From Gammaproteobacteria bacterium (GTDB taxonomy: Bacteria > Pseudomonadota > Gammaproteobacteria > Pseudomonadales > Pseudohongiellaceae): DNA of 41,033 nt. Shown here in pieces: positions 33,278-41,033 of this stretch. The DNA lies in contig SHZK01000020.1 of assembly GCA_009692305.1 (NCBI GenBank), positions 1 to 41,033 of the forward strand. Direction: 5' to 3'. A program made the translations under genes and the position numbers. Below the pieces are notes generated by a model. That model did not search any database and had not been told where the DNA came from. It worked only from the letters and a program-made list of their open reading frames with translations. How positions within the stretch are numbered: the first letter of the stretch is position 1; each line of letters starts with the position of its first letter.

Positions 33278-34975
33278 CTATCGCCCATTGCCTGGTTGCT
33301 CTCGATAATAAGTAAAATATCCGGTAAACATCTCATCCCAGCTATTTAACCCGAAACCTACTTCCTTGTCCGGATCAGGATTGCCAGGATTGGAAATAGA
33401 ATTATCAAATGCCCCGATTACCTGCACAGTGCTGCCAGCAGGTACATGAATCGGCTGATCCAGCAAATAATGCGGTTGCCAGCCATAGTTGTATGCAGGA
33501 ACGCTGAAGATTCTGGCAACTGAGCCATCAGGGTACTGCACTGAAAATTGCATCTTTTTGCCACGACTGTTCATGCGGGCACGTACACCCAACAAAACGA
33601 CAGCCTCGTCAAAAACATGTTCAGATTGGAGAGCAAATTCAGGATCATTGGCCGGAATTACGAAGCGCGAAGCAACTGCCTGTGTCAGTTTTTCCCTGAG
33701 GTTTGTGGCTTCGCTAAAGTACAAACCAAGTTCTGTTATATCCACTGTCGATTGCCCGTTCGTCACATAGTGAAACTGCATCGACAATTTGTGACCTTGC
33801 GGTATCAGGACTCCCGTGCCAGCCGGAAATTCAGTCGCTCTCGGTTTGCCGGGCGCATAGCCTTCCAGAAAGCGCCGGGATACAGACACCTGATCGCGTT
33901 CGGCTCCCCAGAAATCCTCTCCTGGCGCCGTTACAAACGTCATCAGGTGATGCAAAACTGATTCATCGCCTGCTTTGTACTGTACTGCGCTTATCCATTT
34001 GTCTTCGGTAAACGGCAGCTCAACATCATCATAGATGTAATCCATCACTCCAGTGCGCGCCACAGCATTAGCTTGTCCGGTCACGATGAAATCTGGTTCA
34101 CCTAATAACCAGGCTTTATTATCGGGAATGGGCAATAATTCCAACGGATCTTCCGCGCCAGTTCCGCGTGGAGCTCCATTATCAATCCAGTGAATGAGTG
34201 TTTGCAGATTTTGTTTCGACAGATAGCGCGCCGCATCTGAATGTCCAATATAGGGATCAACCTGGGCCGGCGGCATGCGCTTGTTCAGCAGTACTTCCCT
34301 GATCATCGGCGACCAACCCAGCATCATGATGTAGCTGTCCAGCGCGAAAGGGCCAACTCCTCCCTGACGATGACACTCGCTGCAAGCTGCGATAATTATT
34401 GGTGCAATTTCGCTGGTGTAATCTGGCGGGGATTGCGCGTGTTGGTCGCGTACCGGATAGGCTATTTCACAACCATTACCAGCTTCGCTGACTGTGTCTT
34501 GAATAGCGTCAGATGCAACATCAACCAATAAAGAGTCCAGCTCCGGAAGCAATGGCCCCCGGTAATACAGTGACAGCCGCTGTGGATTCAATATCAATAC
34601 TTCACCGGCGCGAGTTATGCCAAGGGTTTCCGAAACGAGCTGGCCATCATCTGCGAGCAAAGGCATTCCCTGATCGACCTCTTGCAATCGCGCACGCCCA
34701 AGATCCAAGGAATCAATCAATAGAAACTCAATATTGGCCGAATCGAAGCGAGATTGAAGCTCCCTATAGTTGCTGACCATTGAGCTCATAGCTGCGCAAT
34801 CTTGCACGTATGACATTAACACCAGTGCTTTTCGGTGTTGATAACGACTCAATTGGTGAAATGTTCCGCGACTATCCAAAAGCGCGAAATCACCGATGCG
34901 ATCAAGTGCTGACTGGGCGGCGACAGACCAAAGCAAGAGGAGCAGGCAACAACCGGCTGAGTAAATTTTTCCCAT
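33278..34975 (-). CDS. Exported redoxin / cytochrome c / PHM-like fusion with altered CuM site
   Basis: About 565 aa from the ATG at 34975 (signal peptide to AAQSA, residue 23); a GTG at 34990 is also possible and neither has a strong ribosome site. Domains: redoxin-like (about 24-155, with one Cys60 and no CxxC), heme c CSECH (198-202) with likely distal Met234 (KRMPPA), then the PHM fold. CuH ligands are kept: His342-His343 (LHHLM) and His402 (FHYVT). The CuM Met548 (WDEMF) is kept. The two CuM histidines are not: where the 6635 protein has PHMHFRG this one has ARMNSRG (Arg467, Asn469). O2 activation in PHM occurs at CuM, so classic monooxygenation is doubtful here. It forms an operon with the MFS gene. 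Confidence 0.85.
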   Translation of the reverse strand: MGKIYSAGCCLLLLLWSVAAQSALDRIGDFALLDSRGTFHQLSRYQHRKALVLMSYVQDCAAMSSMVSNYRELQSRFDSANIEFLLIDSLDLGRARLQEVDQGMPLLADDGQLVSETLGITRAGEVLILNPQRLSLYYRGPLLPELDSLLVDVASDAIQDTVSEAGNGCEIAYPVRDQHAQSPPDYTSEIAPIIIAACSECHRQGGVGPFALDSYIMMLGWSPMIREVLLNKRMPPAQVDPYIGHSDAARYLSKQNLQTLIHWIDNGAPRGTGAEDPLELLPIPDNKAWLLGEPDFIVTGQANAVARTGVMDYIYDDVELPFTEDKWISAVQYKAGDESVLHHLMTFVTAPGEDFWGAERDQVSVSRRFLEGYAPGKPRATEFPAGTGVLIPQGHKLSMQFHYVTNGQSTVDITELGLYFSEATNLREKLTQAVASRFVIPANDPEFALQSEHVFDEAVVLLGVRARMNSRGKKMQFSVQYPDGSVARIFSVPAYNYGWQPHYLLDQPIHVPAGSTVQVIGAFDNSISNPGNPDPDKEVGFGLNSWDEMFTGYFTYYREQPGNGR

Positions 34976-35547
34976 GGAATATTCGGACACTTCAGTTGGT
35001 GGAGGTTAGATGAAACTCACCAGTAGCCGCCTCGTTTGGCAGCAACCCGCTATTGCGTTTCATATTTGCAGTTGCCAAACGCAGTTTGCACTCAGCTAAC
35101 ATGTGGCACTTGATCCATGTCAAATCCTTTGATCGACACAAATGCTCTCATAGAAGAGCCTCAACTGACAAATAGACCATGTTAGTGACAGAATCAGGCA
35201 AGCGAAGCAATTTGAAATCTAGCTTTGTGGTATTCGGCAACGTAATTTTGCGGTTCCTTTTGTGAAATACAATTTGCAACGCATCTGCCATCAACAACCA
35301 TGGGGATGCGCAAAAAACTCTGGCCAAACCTGACGACTAGACAGTAACAATTCCTTACAATTGAAGGCGCTGTACATCGGGGCATTGCTAGACTCCACTG
35401 AAAATGGCGTTTATCCTTGCGTCCCTGTTCTAGATGACCTATGCACTTAAAGCACTTAAAAATAAAGTCCGCCAGAGACCTGCTGGAGAATCAGCCTTGT
35501 TGGTGGTAAAACTGTTCCATCGAAACTGCAATTTGGAGAGCACTACA
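34976..35547. other. Divergent intergenic region
   Basis: 572 bp between the redoxin/PHM gene (minus) and the exported protein gene (plus). It contains an FNR/ANR-like site at 35110-35123. No conserved coding sequence was recognised; a frame extension from 35434 has no family support. Confidence 0.55.
35110..35123. promoter_or_regulatory. FNR/ANR-like box
   Basis: TTGATCCATGTCAA matches the FNR/ANR consensus TTGAT-N4-ATCAA in nine of ten defined positions. A second TTGAT half-site lies at 35129-35133. The site is 135 bp upstream of the minus-strand gene start and 425 bp upstream of the plus-strand start, so its target is uncertain. A chance match is possible. Confidence 0.35.
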
Positions 35548-36495
35548 ATGCAACAATTACGCAAAGCACTAGCAGTTTTCAGCGTCGCGCTGATCACGCT
35601 AGCCAGTTTTACAATTCAAGCCCAGCAACCACGATTTCTGAGTTTGACGCCTCCTGAAGGGTTGCCAATTATTCCGGTAATGGAAGGCTGGGTTGCAAAT
35701 CCCGATGGCTCCAGAAGTATCTCGTTTGGGTATATCAATAGAAATGATGTTGCGGTTGACCTGCCGCTGGGAGAAGCCAATAACATCGATCCGCCTGAGT
35801 TTGGGGGTATGCAGCCTACACATTTTCCTTCAGGCCGAGGCACCGGCGTTTTTACTGTGGATGTACCCGCAGACAAAGCTGCTATTGATGTGTGGTGGTC
35901 GCTGAAAACCGGCTCACAGGAACCCCTGAGAGTGCCAGGCCGCTCCGGTAGAACTGCGTATGAACTGGATTTCATATTACCGCGCCCCCAGGGTGCGATG
36001 CAGGTACATGCCGGTTTCGGTGAAAATGACCCGATCTCTCCTGGATTGATGGCGTCTATCCGTGACTATGCTGGCAGCGTTAAAGTCGGCGAAGAAGTGC
36101 TGCTGAGTGTGAAAGTTAAAGACATCTCTGTCAGGGATCTAAATGACACTCGATTCAAGGAACCACTGTCAGTGGGCGTACACTTCTACCAGCATCAGGG
36201 TGCAGGCGAAGTAACCTTCACCCGTCACCCAGACACTTCAGTACCAGTTAATCCTTATGAACCTGACGACCGCCGCTTCGCCTTTTTCCGTGAACCAGAG
36301 GCAAATGATGTAGAGATACCAGGTGTCGAAGGGGTATTTACTACCGAAGGAGTAGCTCGTGTTTTCGCCAAATTTGCACAACCTGGTGAATACATTATCC
36401 GCGCCAAAGCCGAAAATTTCGATTCACCAGACAGTTCCGATGGTGACCAGTGTTGCTGGACTAACGTTTTCCAACGCATCACCGTAACCCCCTAG
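35548..36495 (+). CDS. Exported protein of unknown function
   Basis: 315 aa from the ATG at 35548, chosen because GGAGAG lies upstream and a signal peptide ends IQAQQ (residue 27). It begins with a beta-rich domain with the striking block GWVANPDGSRSISFGYINRN, followed by PTHFPSGRGTGVFTVDVP. A second half has strands such as LLSVKVKDI and a late GDQCCWTNVFQRITVTP with a Cys pair at the C-terminus. I have seen such FGYxNRN...CCWTN proteins encoded near cytochrome c/PHM-type genes but know no function. It is followed after 236 bp, with a hairpin between, by the two short cytochrome c/PHM genes on the same strand. Confidence 0.7.
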   Translation: MQQLRKALAVFSVALITLASFTIQAQQPRFLSLTPPEGLPIIPVMEGWVANPDGSRSISFGYINRNDVAVDLPLGEANNIDPPEFGGMQPTHFPSGRGTGVFTVDVPADKAAIDVWWSLKTGSQEPLRVPGRSGRTAYELDFILPRPQGAMQVHAGFGENDPISPGLMASIRDYAGSVKVGEEVLLSVKVKDISVRDLNDTRFKEPLSVGVHFYQHQGAGEVTFTRHPDTSVPVNPYEPDDRRFAFFREPEANDVEIPGVEGVFTTEGVARVFAKFAQPGEYIIRAKAENFDSPDSSDGDQCCWTNVFQRITVTP

Positions 36496-36506
36496 TTGCC
36501 CCTCAA

Positions 36507-36533
36507 TCCGGTTGCTTGTATCAAGCAACCGGA
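36507..36533 (+). terminator. 12-bp hairpin after the exported protein gene
   Basis: TCCGGTTGCTTG (36507-36518), 3-nt loop, exact complement (36522-36533), 11 bp after the stop codon. No T run, so it is a terminator-like or mRNA 3'-end hairpin. Confidence 0.55.
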
Positions 36534-36731
36534 GCACTACTCGGTCGCCCCATTCTGCGAATTGATTTTTCCAGTTAACACCGCTCACCCCGATCAAATT
36601 TGTCCCAAGTTTCTGTGTTGCAAATTGTTGCAATCTTATTGTGAAACTTCTTGTTATTGATGGACTTTTATACATTCCAGCTTTAACATTTTTGGCAGTC
36701 TTGAATCCAGATCTCTTCTGAGGAGAAAAGC

Positions 36732-38108
36732 ATGAAAACAATGCAAGATTTAAGTATAAAAGCGAGCATTTTCAGTAGCTTAGCGGCTGGTGGTTTGCTT
36801 GCGTTTGGCGTTCAGGCTGCTTCGGCCCAGGACGATCAGATTACCTATAACAGTCACGTCGCAAAAATCATCAATGAAAATTGTGTAGTTTGTCACCGGG
36901 AAGGAGGCATTGGTCCTATGCAATTTGAAAATTATGACCAGGTACGTCCCTGGGCACCATTGATCCAATTCAAGGTGGCTAATCGTCAAATGCCTCCTTA
37001 CGCCTATGACCATGGCATCGGCATACAGGAACTCAAAGGAGACTGGCGTCTTGAGCAGTCAGAAATCGACACAGTTGTGGCCTGGGTGAATCAGGGCGCT
37101 CCTTTGGGAGATCCCGATGTAGTTCCTCCAAAACCTGAACTACGTGATCCGTCCGAGTGGACTTTTGCTGCCGAATTAGGTCAACCTGACTTGATTGTTC
37201 CATCTGTGGCTATCGACATTCCGGCCTCGGGTAATGACATGTGGAGCAAACACTTTGTCAATCCAGGCATTACTCAAGACCGCTGCATCAAAGCGGTACA
37301 GGTTAAACCCCGTGGAGATGCCCGCGCCGTTGTGCACCATGCCAACTCTGACGTGTATGTGCCTGATGAAAATGGTGATTTGCAGGAATACGGTCAGTTA
37401 ACTGAATATGCCATGGGCAAATGGGGTGAGTTAATGCCTGAAGGCGTATGCCGCACTTTGCCAGCCAACGCACAAGTTCGCTGGGATATTCACATGTTCC
37501 CGGGAGGTGTTGGCCCGACAGCGGAAGGCCAGATGGTCAAGAATAATGTAGTTGAGATCGGTATCTGGTTTCACGATGAGGACTACATCGCTGCTACACA
37601 ACCTTACAAACAAGACTTGCGTCTGTACGGTATGCGCGAAGGCTATCAAAATGGTGAGCTGATCATTCCACCGAATGGCTACACTATGACTCAGGGCTTC
37701 CACTCTTTTGATCATCCTGTGCGCATTGATAGCTTTCAACCCCATGGTCATCTGCGTATGAATTCTGCATCACTTGAGATTTTCTACCCTGAAACTGGCC
37801 GCACCGAGCAGATAAGCCAAATCTCCAATTGGAGCGCAACTTGGCATCACAGCCACACCTATGAACCAGATGCAGCTCCTTTGCTTCCAGTTGGTGCTGT
37901 ACTTGTGATTAAGCAGTGGTACGACAATACTGCTAACAACCCCAATAACCCTGACCCCGATATGTGGGTAGTTGGCGGCAGCCGCACTGGTGATGAGATG
38001 TCTCACGCCTGGATTGCTGTAACCCACCTCGATCAGGAAGGTTTTGATAAATTGGTTGCTGATCGTAAAGACAAAGAACAACGAAGCCTTGCTGGCGGCT
38101 CTGACTAA
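36732..38108 (+). CDS. Exported cytochrome c / PHM-like copper monooxygenase (no redoxin domain), copy 1
   Basis: 458 aa with GAGGAG before the ATG and a signal peptide ending ASAQD (residue 33). Heme c motif CVVCH (51-55) with likely distal Met87 (RQMPPY), then the PHM two-domain copper fold. Copper ligands: His202-His203 (VVHHA) and His254 (DIHMF) for CuH; His338, His340 (PHGHL) and Met423 (GDEMS) for CuM, all present. Compared with the redoxin-bearing proteins it has extra Cys (185, 240) that may form a disulfide. It is therefore probably an active, self-sufficient periplasmic O2-dependent hydroxylase fed by its own heme; substrate unknown. A tandem paralogue follows after about 620 bp, each with its own terminator. 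Confidence 0.85.
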   Translation: MKTMQDLSIKASIFSSLAAGGLLAFGVQAASAQDDQITYNSHVAKIINENCVVCHREGGIGPMQFENYDQVRPWAPLIQFKVANRQMPPYAYDHGIGIQELKGDWRLEQSEIDTVVAWVNQGAPLGDPDVVPPKPELRDPSEWTFAAELGQPDLIVPSVAIDIPASGNDMWSKHFVNPGITQDRCIKAVQVKPRGDARAVVHHANSDVYVPDENGDLQEYGQLTEYAMGKWGELMPEGVCRTLPANAQVRWDIHMFPGGVGPTAEGQMVKNNVVEIGIWFHDEDYIAATQPYKQDLRLYGMREGYQNGELIIPPNGYTMTQGFHSFDHPVRIDSFQPHGHLRMNSASLEIFYPETGRTEQISQISNWSATWHHSHTYEPDAAPLLPVGAVLVIKQWYDNTANNPNNPDPDMWVVGGSRTGDEMSHAWIAVTHLDQEGFDKLVADRKDKEQRSLAGGSD

Positions 38109-38733
38109 AAATCACCGCAACAGGGTTCTGTTGAGTAATTAAAAAGGCCGGTTGAATCAAATCAACCGGCCTTTTTTTGTCTATGGTATTCATAGGTTGC
38201 AAGAAGACTGGCGCCTTCGTAATGGATTCGTAGGTAAAGTTGTCGAATGAGTGACTGCAGAAAAATTGAAGCAGCAACGCTGTTTCATCTAATACGATGA
38301 TTTATGACAACGTGGCTGGGCCAGATCATTGGTTACCTTAAGCGGGTTGGCACCGCTGGTTCAGTAGGAACATAAACAAATCAACCCACAGCAGATTTCG
38401 CTTCGACCTCGCGATAGCTCGGCCAATGCCTAGCACTTCCAGTCAAGGCACATTTTGGAGCGCTATGCGCAATGATAGCCCTGTGGCCACATCAGATTCA
38501 GCATAACCGCAAGGGTGATCAGTTTACCTTAAGTAATTATTCCTGTAGTTTCATCAAGTTGCACTCGAGTTAAATTGATTTGCCAGCACCGGCCGAGCTC
38601 GTAGTGTTGCAATTTATCACTGTTCTAAGCTTTCGTTTCGGCTTAGACTACGTTCCGTGCAAGGCATATCTCAGAAGTTGATAGCTCCAATTCTTGCGGG
38701 TTGACTTTCTTATTTACAATTGAGGGGAAGGGA
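38109..38733. other. Long intergenic region between the two cytochrome c/PHM genes
   Basis: 625 bp. It contains the terminator at 38141-38178. After that I see no coding sequence, but a sequence GATCA...TTACCTTAAG occurs twice (38324-38342 and 38517-38533), which could be regulator half-sites. Confidence 0.55.
38141..38178 (+). terminator. Rho-independent terminator
   Basis: AAAAAGGCCGGTTGA (38141-38155), 6-nt loop, complement and T7 (38162-38178), 32 bp after the stop. Confidence 0.93.
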
Positions 38734-40080
38734 ATGAAAAAGATAATTAGCTTGGTAGGCGCTTGCATGGCCGTATTTGGCGTTCATAGCCAAGTACTCG
38801 GGCAAGCAGCGAGCACGGAAGAATTAGTCTATAACGGCAAAGTCGGGCGCATAATCAATGAAAACTGCGTCGTATGCCATCGTGAAGGCGGCATCGGCCC
38901 CATGCAATTCGAAACCTACGATCAGGTACGCCCTTGGGCTCCTCTGATTCAATACAAAGTTTCACGTCGCGAAATGCCACCATATGCCTATGACCACGGT
39001 ATAGGCATTCAGGATTTGCAAGGCGACTGGCGTTTATCTCAAGATGAGATCGATACCGTCGTTGCTTGGGTAAACGCAGGCGCACCTTTGGGCGATCCTG
39101 AAAACGCCCTGCCTCCATTGAACCTGCCTGATCCAAATGAGTGGAGCTTTGCAGCCGATTTGGGTCAGCCAGATATGATCATCCCTTCAGTACCAATTGA
39201 TATTCCTGCCAGTGGCAACGACTTATGGCTCAAGCACAATGTCGCCACCGGCTTGACCACAGATCGTTGCATCAAAGCTGTACAAGTGAAACCACGCGGA
39301 GATGCCAAATCTGTTGTGCATCATGCAAACTCAAATGTTGAGGTGCCTGATGAAGATGGTGAATTCCAACGCTATGGCATGCTAACTGAATACGCAATGG
39401 GCAAATGGGGCGAACTGGTTCCTGACGGCGTATGTCGTACATTGCCAGCTGGTTCGCGCGTAGCCTGGGATATTCACATGTTCCCGGGTGGTGTTGGCGC
39501 CATGGCACAAGGCAAGATGATCGAGGACAATGTAGTTGAAATCGGTCTTTGGTTTCACGAAGAAGGCTACGGCATAGACACTCCAGTTTACAAACAAGAT
39601 TTGTCTCTCTACCAAATTAGCCCGCAAGGCGATCTGGTAATCGAGCCGAATGGCTACCAGATGACTCAAGGTTTTCATTCCTTCGATCATCCAGTGCGCC
39701 TTGACAGCTTTCAGCCACACGGCCACCTGAGAATGCGTCACGCATCTCTGGAAATATTCTATCCAGAAACTGGCCGCACTGAAGCAATCAGTCAGGTTTC
39801 TAACTGGAGTGCCACTTGGCATCACAGCCATATCTTCGGTGAGGATTCAGCACCTTTGTTGCCTGCTGGTGCCGTATTGGTGCTGAAGCAGTGGTATGAC
39901 AATACATCTGATAACCCCAATAACCCCGATTCTGATCAATGGGTAGTGGGCGGCAGCCGAACTGGTGATGAAATGACCCACGCCTGGATCGCCGTAACGC
40001 ATCTGGACGACGCCGGTTTTGAAAAACTGGTTGCCGATCGCAAAGAAAAAGAAGAGCGCGCAGTAGCTGGCAACGACTAG
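38734..40080 (+). CDS. Exported cytochrome c / PHM-like copper monooxygenase (no redoxin domain), copy 2
   Basis: 448 aa from the ATG at 38734, chosen for GAGGGGAAGGGA upstream and the following signal peptide (to LGQAA, residue 26). It is highly similar to copy 1 across its length, hence a tandem duplicate. CVVCH (45-49), likely distal Met81 (REMPPY), His196-His197, His248, His329/His331 (PHGHL) and Met414 (GDEMT) are all kept. Differences cluster in the signal peptide, in the region 278-300 (YGIDTPVYKQDLSLYQI) and at surface positions, which suggests altered substrate choice rather than decay. The 625-bp upstream region is unusually long for this window, so it likely has its own promoter. 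Confidence 0.85.
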   Translation: MKKIISLVGACMAVFGVHSQVLGQAASTEELVYNGKVGRIINENCVVCHREGGIGPMQFETYDQVRPWAPLIQYKVSRREMPPYAYDHGIGIQDLQGDWRLSQDEIDTVVAWVNAGAPLGDPENALPPLNLPDPNEWSFAADLGQPDMIIPSVPIDIPASGNDLWLKHNVATGLTTDRCIKAVQVKPRGDAKSVVHHANSNVEVPDEDGEFQRYGMLTEYAMGKWGELVPDGVCRTLPAGSRVAWDIHMFPGGVGAMAQGKMIEDNVVEIGLWFHEEGYGIDTPVYKQDLSLYQISPQGDLVIEPNGYQMTQGFHSFDHPVRLDSFQPHGHLRMRHASLEIFYPETGRTEAISQVSNWSATWHHSHIFGEDSAPLLPAGAVLVLKQWYDNTSDNPNNPDSDQWVVGGSRTGDEMTHAWIAVTHLDDAGFEKLVADRKEKEERAVAGND

Positions 40081-40098
40081 AAATAGCGTGCTACTGTT

Positions 40099-40166
40099 GG
40101 TTTAGCGAATTAGCTAAACCACTGCGACCAAATAAAAGGCCAGCAATGCAAATTGCTGGCCTTTTT
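40099..40166. terminator. Two consecutive hairpins, second a strong bidirectional terminator
   Basis: GGTTTAGC/GCTAAACC (40099-40120) is followed by GGCCAGCAAT (40138-40147), 4-nt loop, complement (40152-40161) and T5, with an A tract on the other side. It lies between the convergent PHM gene (+) and cupin gene (-). Confidence 0.88.
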
Positions 40167-40197
40167 CATTACAGCTTCTGCAAATAGATCTAACAAC

Positions 40198-40671
40198 TCA
40201 TTGTACAAAATTAAAATCGGCAGGCCCGGCACGCCTTACCAGGATAATGGCGTCCTCACCGCTGCTAATTGGCACATCCCAGGAGTGGTTCATTTTCCCT
40301 GGAATCACGATATAACTTCCTACTCCCAGGGTGTGCGATTGCTCTCCAAGCTCTATGGTTACTGTTCCCTGCACTATGACTACAAACTCATCGTAAGTAT
40401 GCCAGTGCAGATCAAAGTGGGAACCTGAAGGGAACAGGGCGTAATAAGTTATACCACCACTGACAGGATCAACACCTTGCCTTGCGGAACGCACCCCAAC
40501 TGGATAGCCATTGCCGCCACCAGAAGGCCCCCATTGTATTTGCTCCAAGGAAATAGCCAAGGGCTCTAAAGCAGGCTCTTGCGGCTCTGCAGCAGCTACA
40601 TGAGCCAGCATTGCAAGCGCAATCGCTGCTGAACCATAGGTGGATGCTTTGATCTTTGAATTCAGGTTCAT
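40198..40671 (-). CDS. Exported cupin protein
   Basis: 157 aa; GGAAGGAAG precedes the ATG and the signal peptide ends VAAAE (residue 29). A single cupin domain has the complete metal motif: HWHTYDE (His89, His91, Glu95) and PGKMNHSWD (His129). It is thus a canonical 3-His/1-Glu site, unlike the cupin at 14462. Periplasmic; likely binds a metal and a small oxygenated compound. It converges with the second PHM gene. Whether it is functionally tied to the copper proteins is not shown. Confidence 0.8.
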   Translation of the reverse strand: MNLNSKIKASTYGSAAIALAMLAHVAAAEPQEPALEPLAISLEQIQWGPSGGGNGYPVGVRSARQGVDPVSGGITYYALFPSGSHFDLHWHTYDEFVVIVQGTVTIELGEQSHTLGVGSYIVIPGKMNHSWDVPISSGEDAIILVRRAGPADFNFVQ

Positions 40672-40884
40672 CTTCCTTCCCCAGTTTTGAGTTGCAGTTT
40701 CGACTTCTGTCTATTGAATCAGAAATGCCATTTGTTCGGACAAGGGGCCTTTGGCAAATGCTGGCCAAACGAGATCAATTGTATTATTGCGAGGGATCGG
40801 TTTAATTAAATCCATTCTTAACAGGTCAATAGCTACCTAAAAATTGAATTGATGTGGCAGTGCCTGAGTGAGGTGTGAAGCTTA

Positions 40885-41033
40885 CGACGTTCCCCCATCC
40901 TCAGTAGCACTCGGCTTTAGAGTCCAGGGTTAACTGTATCTGTTTTCATTGCCAGCTGTCTTGCATAAGCTGTTGGTGTTAATCCTCCCAAAGCCTTTTT
41001 GGGTCGCTTTTCGTTGTACTCTCTGCGCCATGT
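40885..41033 (-). mobile_element. End of an IS3-family insertion sequence (cut by window edge)
   Basis: The right end of the window encodes the C-terminus of an IS3-type transposase, followed, reading on the minus strand, by ACTCTAAAGCCGAGTGCTAC and a GGGGG run near 40891. This is the typical non-coding terminus of IS3 elements of the IS407-like group. The exact outer boundary (about 40885-40892) cannot be set without the other end and target duplication. Confidence 0.7.
40917..41033 (-). CDS. IS3-family transposase OrfB, C-terminal fragment
   Basis: Translating the minus strand from the window edge gives 38 residues ending at TAA (40917-40919). WRREYNEKRPKKALGGLTP is the diagnostic end of IS3 OrfB integrase-type transposases (YNxxRPHxALGxxTP). 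The rest of the gene lies outside the window, so intactness is unknown. Confidence 0.85.
   Translation of the reverse strand, partial: TWRREYNEKRPKKALGGLTPTAYARQLAMKTDTVNPGL

Noticed and set aside
38179..38700. Possible small gene or RNA in the long gap before the last PHM gene
   Set aside because: No frame with a ribosome site and no recognisable RNA structure; only a two-copy short motif was found.

Overview
The window looks like chromosomal DNA of a heterotrophic, probably marine gammaproteobacterium. The evidence is moderate GC with Shine-Dalgarno sites, many Sec-exported proteins, a TonB-dependent receptor, c-type cytochrome fusions, a HupE/UreJ protein and two YtcJ-type amidohydrolases. 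The lineage is my inference from gene content; no rRNA or other phylogenetic marker is present. I saw no tRNA, rRNA, CRISPR array or prophage. The only mobile element is the end of an IS3-family insertion sequence at the right edge.

Layout. 1-2031: a HupE/UreJ-like membrane protein and, downstream of it, the cut-off start of a redoxin-type gene, both on the minus strand, with a tandem palindrome in the divergent promoter region. 2157-4724: two tandem six-bladed NHL propellers resembling the PAL (lyase) half of eukaryotic peptidylglycine amidating monooxygenase. 4915-8362: a YajG-like protein, a NUC1-type nuclease relative that has lost its active site, and a redoxin / cytochrome c / PHM-like copper monooxygenase. 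8601-15004: an exported amidohydrolase, a penicillin-acylase-family lipoprotein, gamma-glutamyltransferase and a cupin. 15235-17746: a FecR-domain gene and an iodotyrosine-deiodinase-like nitroreductase, both interrupted by in-frame stops. 17873-23282: two related secreted proteins, a small lipoprotein and a TonB receptor with two in-frame stops. 23737-28808: a probable four-gene minus-strand run (TPR protein, Ser/Thr kinase, amidohydrolase, beta-hydroxyacid dehydrogenase). 29089-34975: a thioesterase, a DUF1631 gene with one in-frame stop, an MFS transporter and a second full redoxin/cytochrome/PHM protein. 35548-40671: an unknown exported protein, two tandem cytochrome c/PHM proteins without redoxin domain, and a cupin.

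Two themes stand out. First, PHM-like copper monooxygenase domains (four complete copies plus, probably, the truncated fifth gene) and PAL-like propellers (two copies) occur as separate exported proteins in one neighbourhood. The PHM domains are fused to a heme c domain that could replace ascorbate as electron donor. An Ntn acylase, GGT, amidohydrolases and a beta-hydroxyacid dehydrogenase of the family that includes glyoxylate/tartronate-semialdehyde reductases lie nearby. A split bacterial 'PAM-like' route for N-acyl- or peptidyl-glycine-type substrates is a testable hypothesis, not a demonstrated function. One PHM copy (33278-34975) has lost both His ligands of the CuM site.

Second, four genes carry seven in-frame nonsense codons (TAG, TAA and TGA) with no frameshift in any of them. 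This points to recent substitution-driven decay, a mutator or damage-type process, strain polymorphism or a consensus artefact rather than ordinary old pseudogenes.
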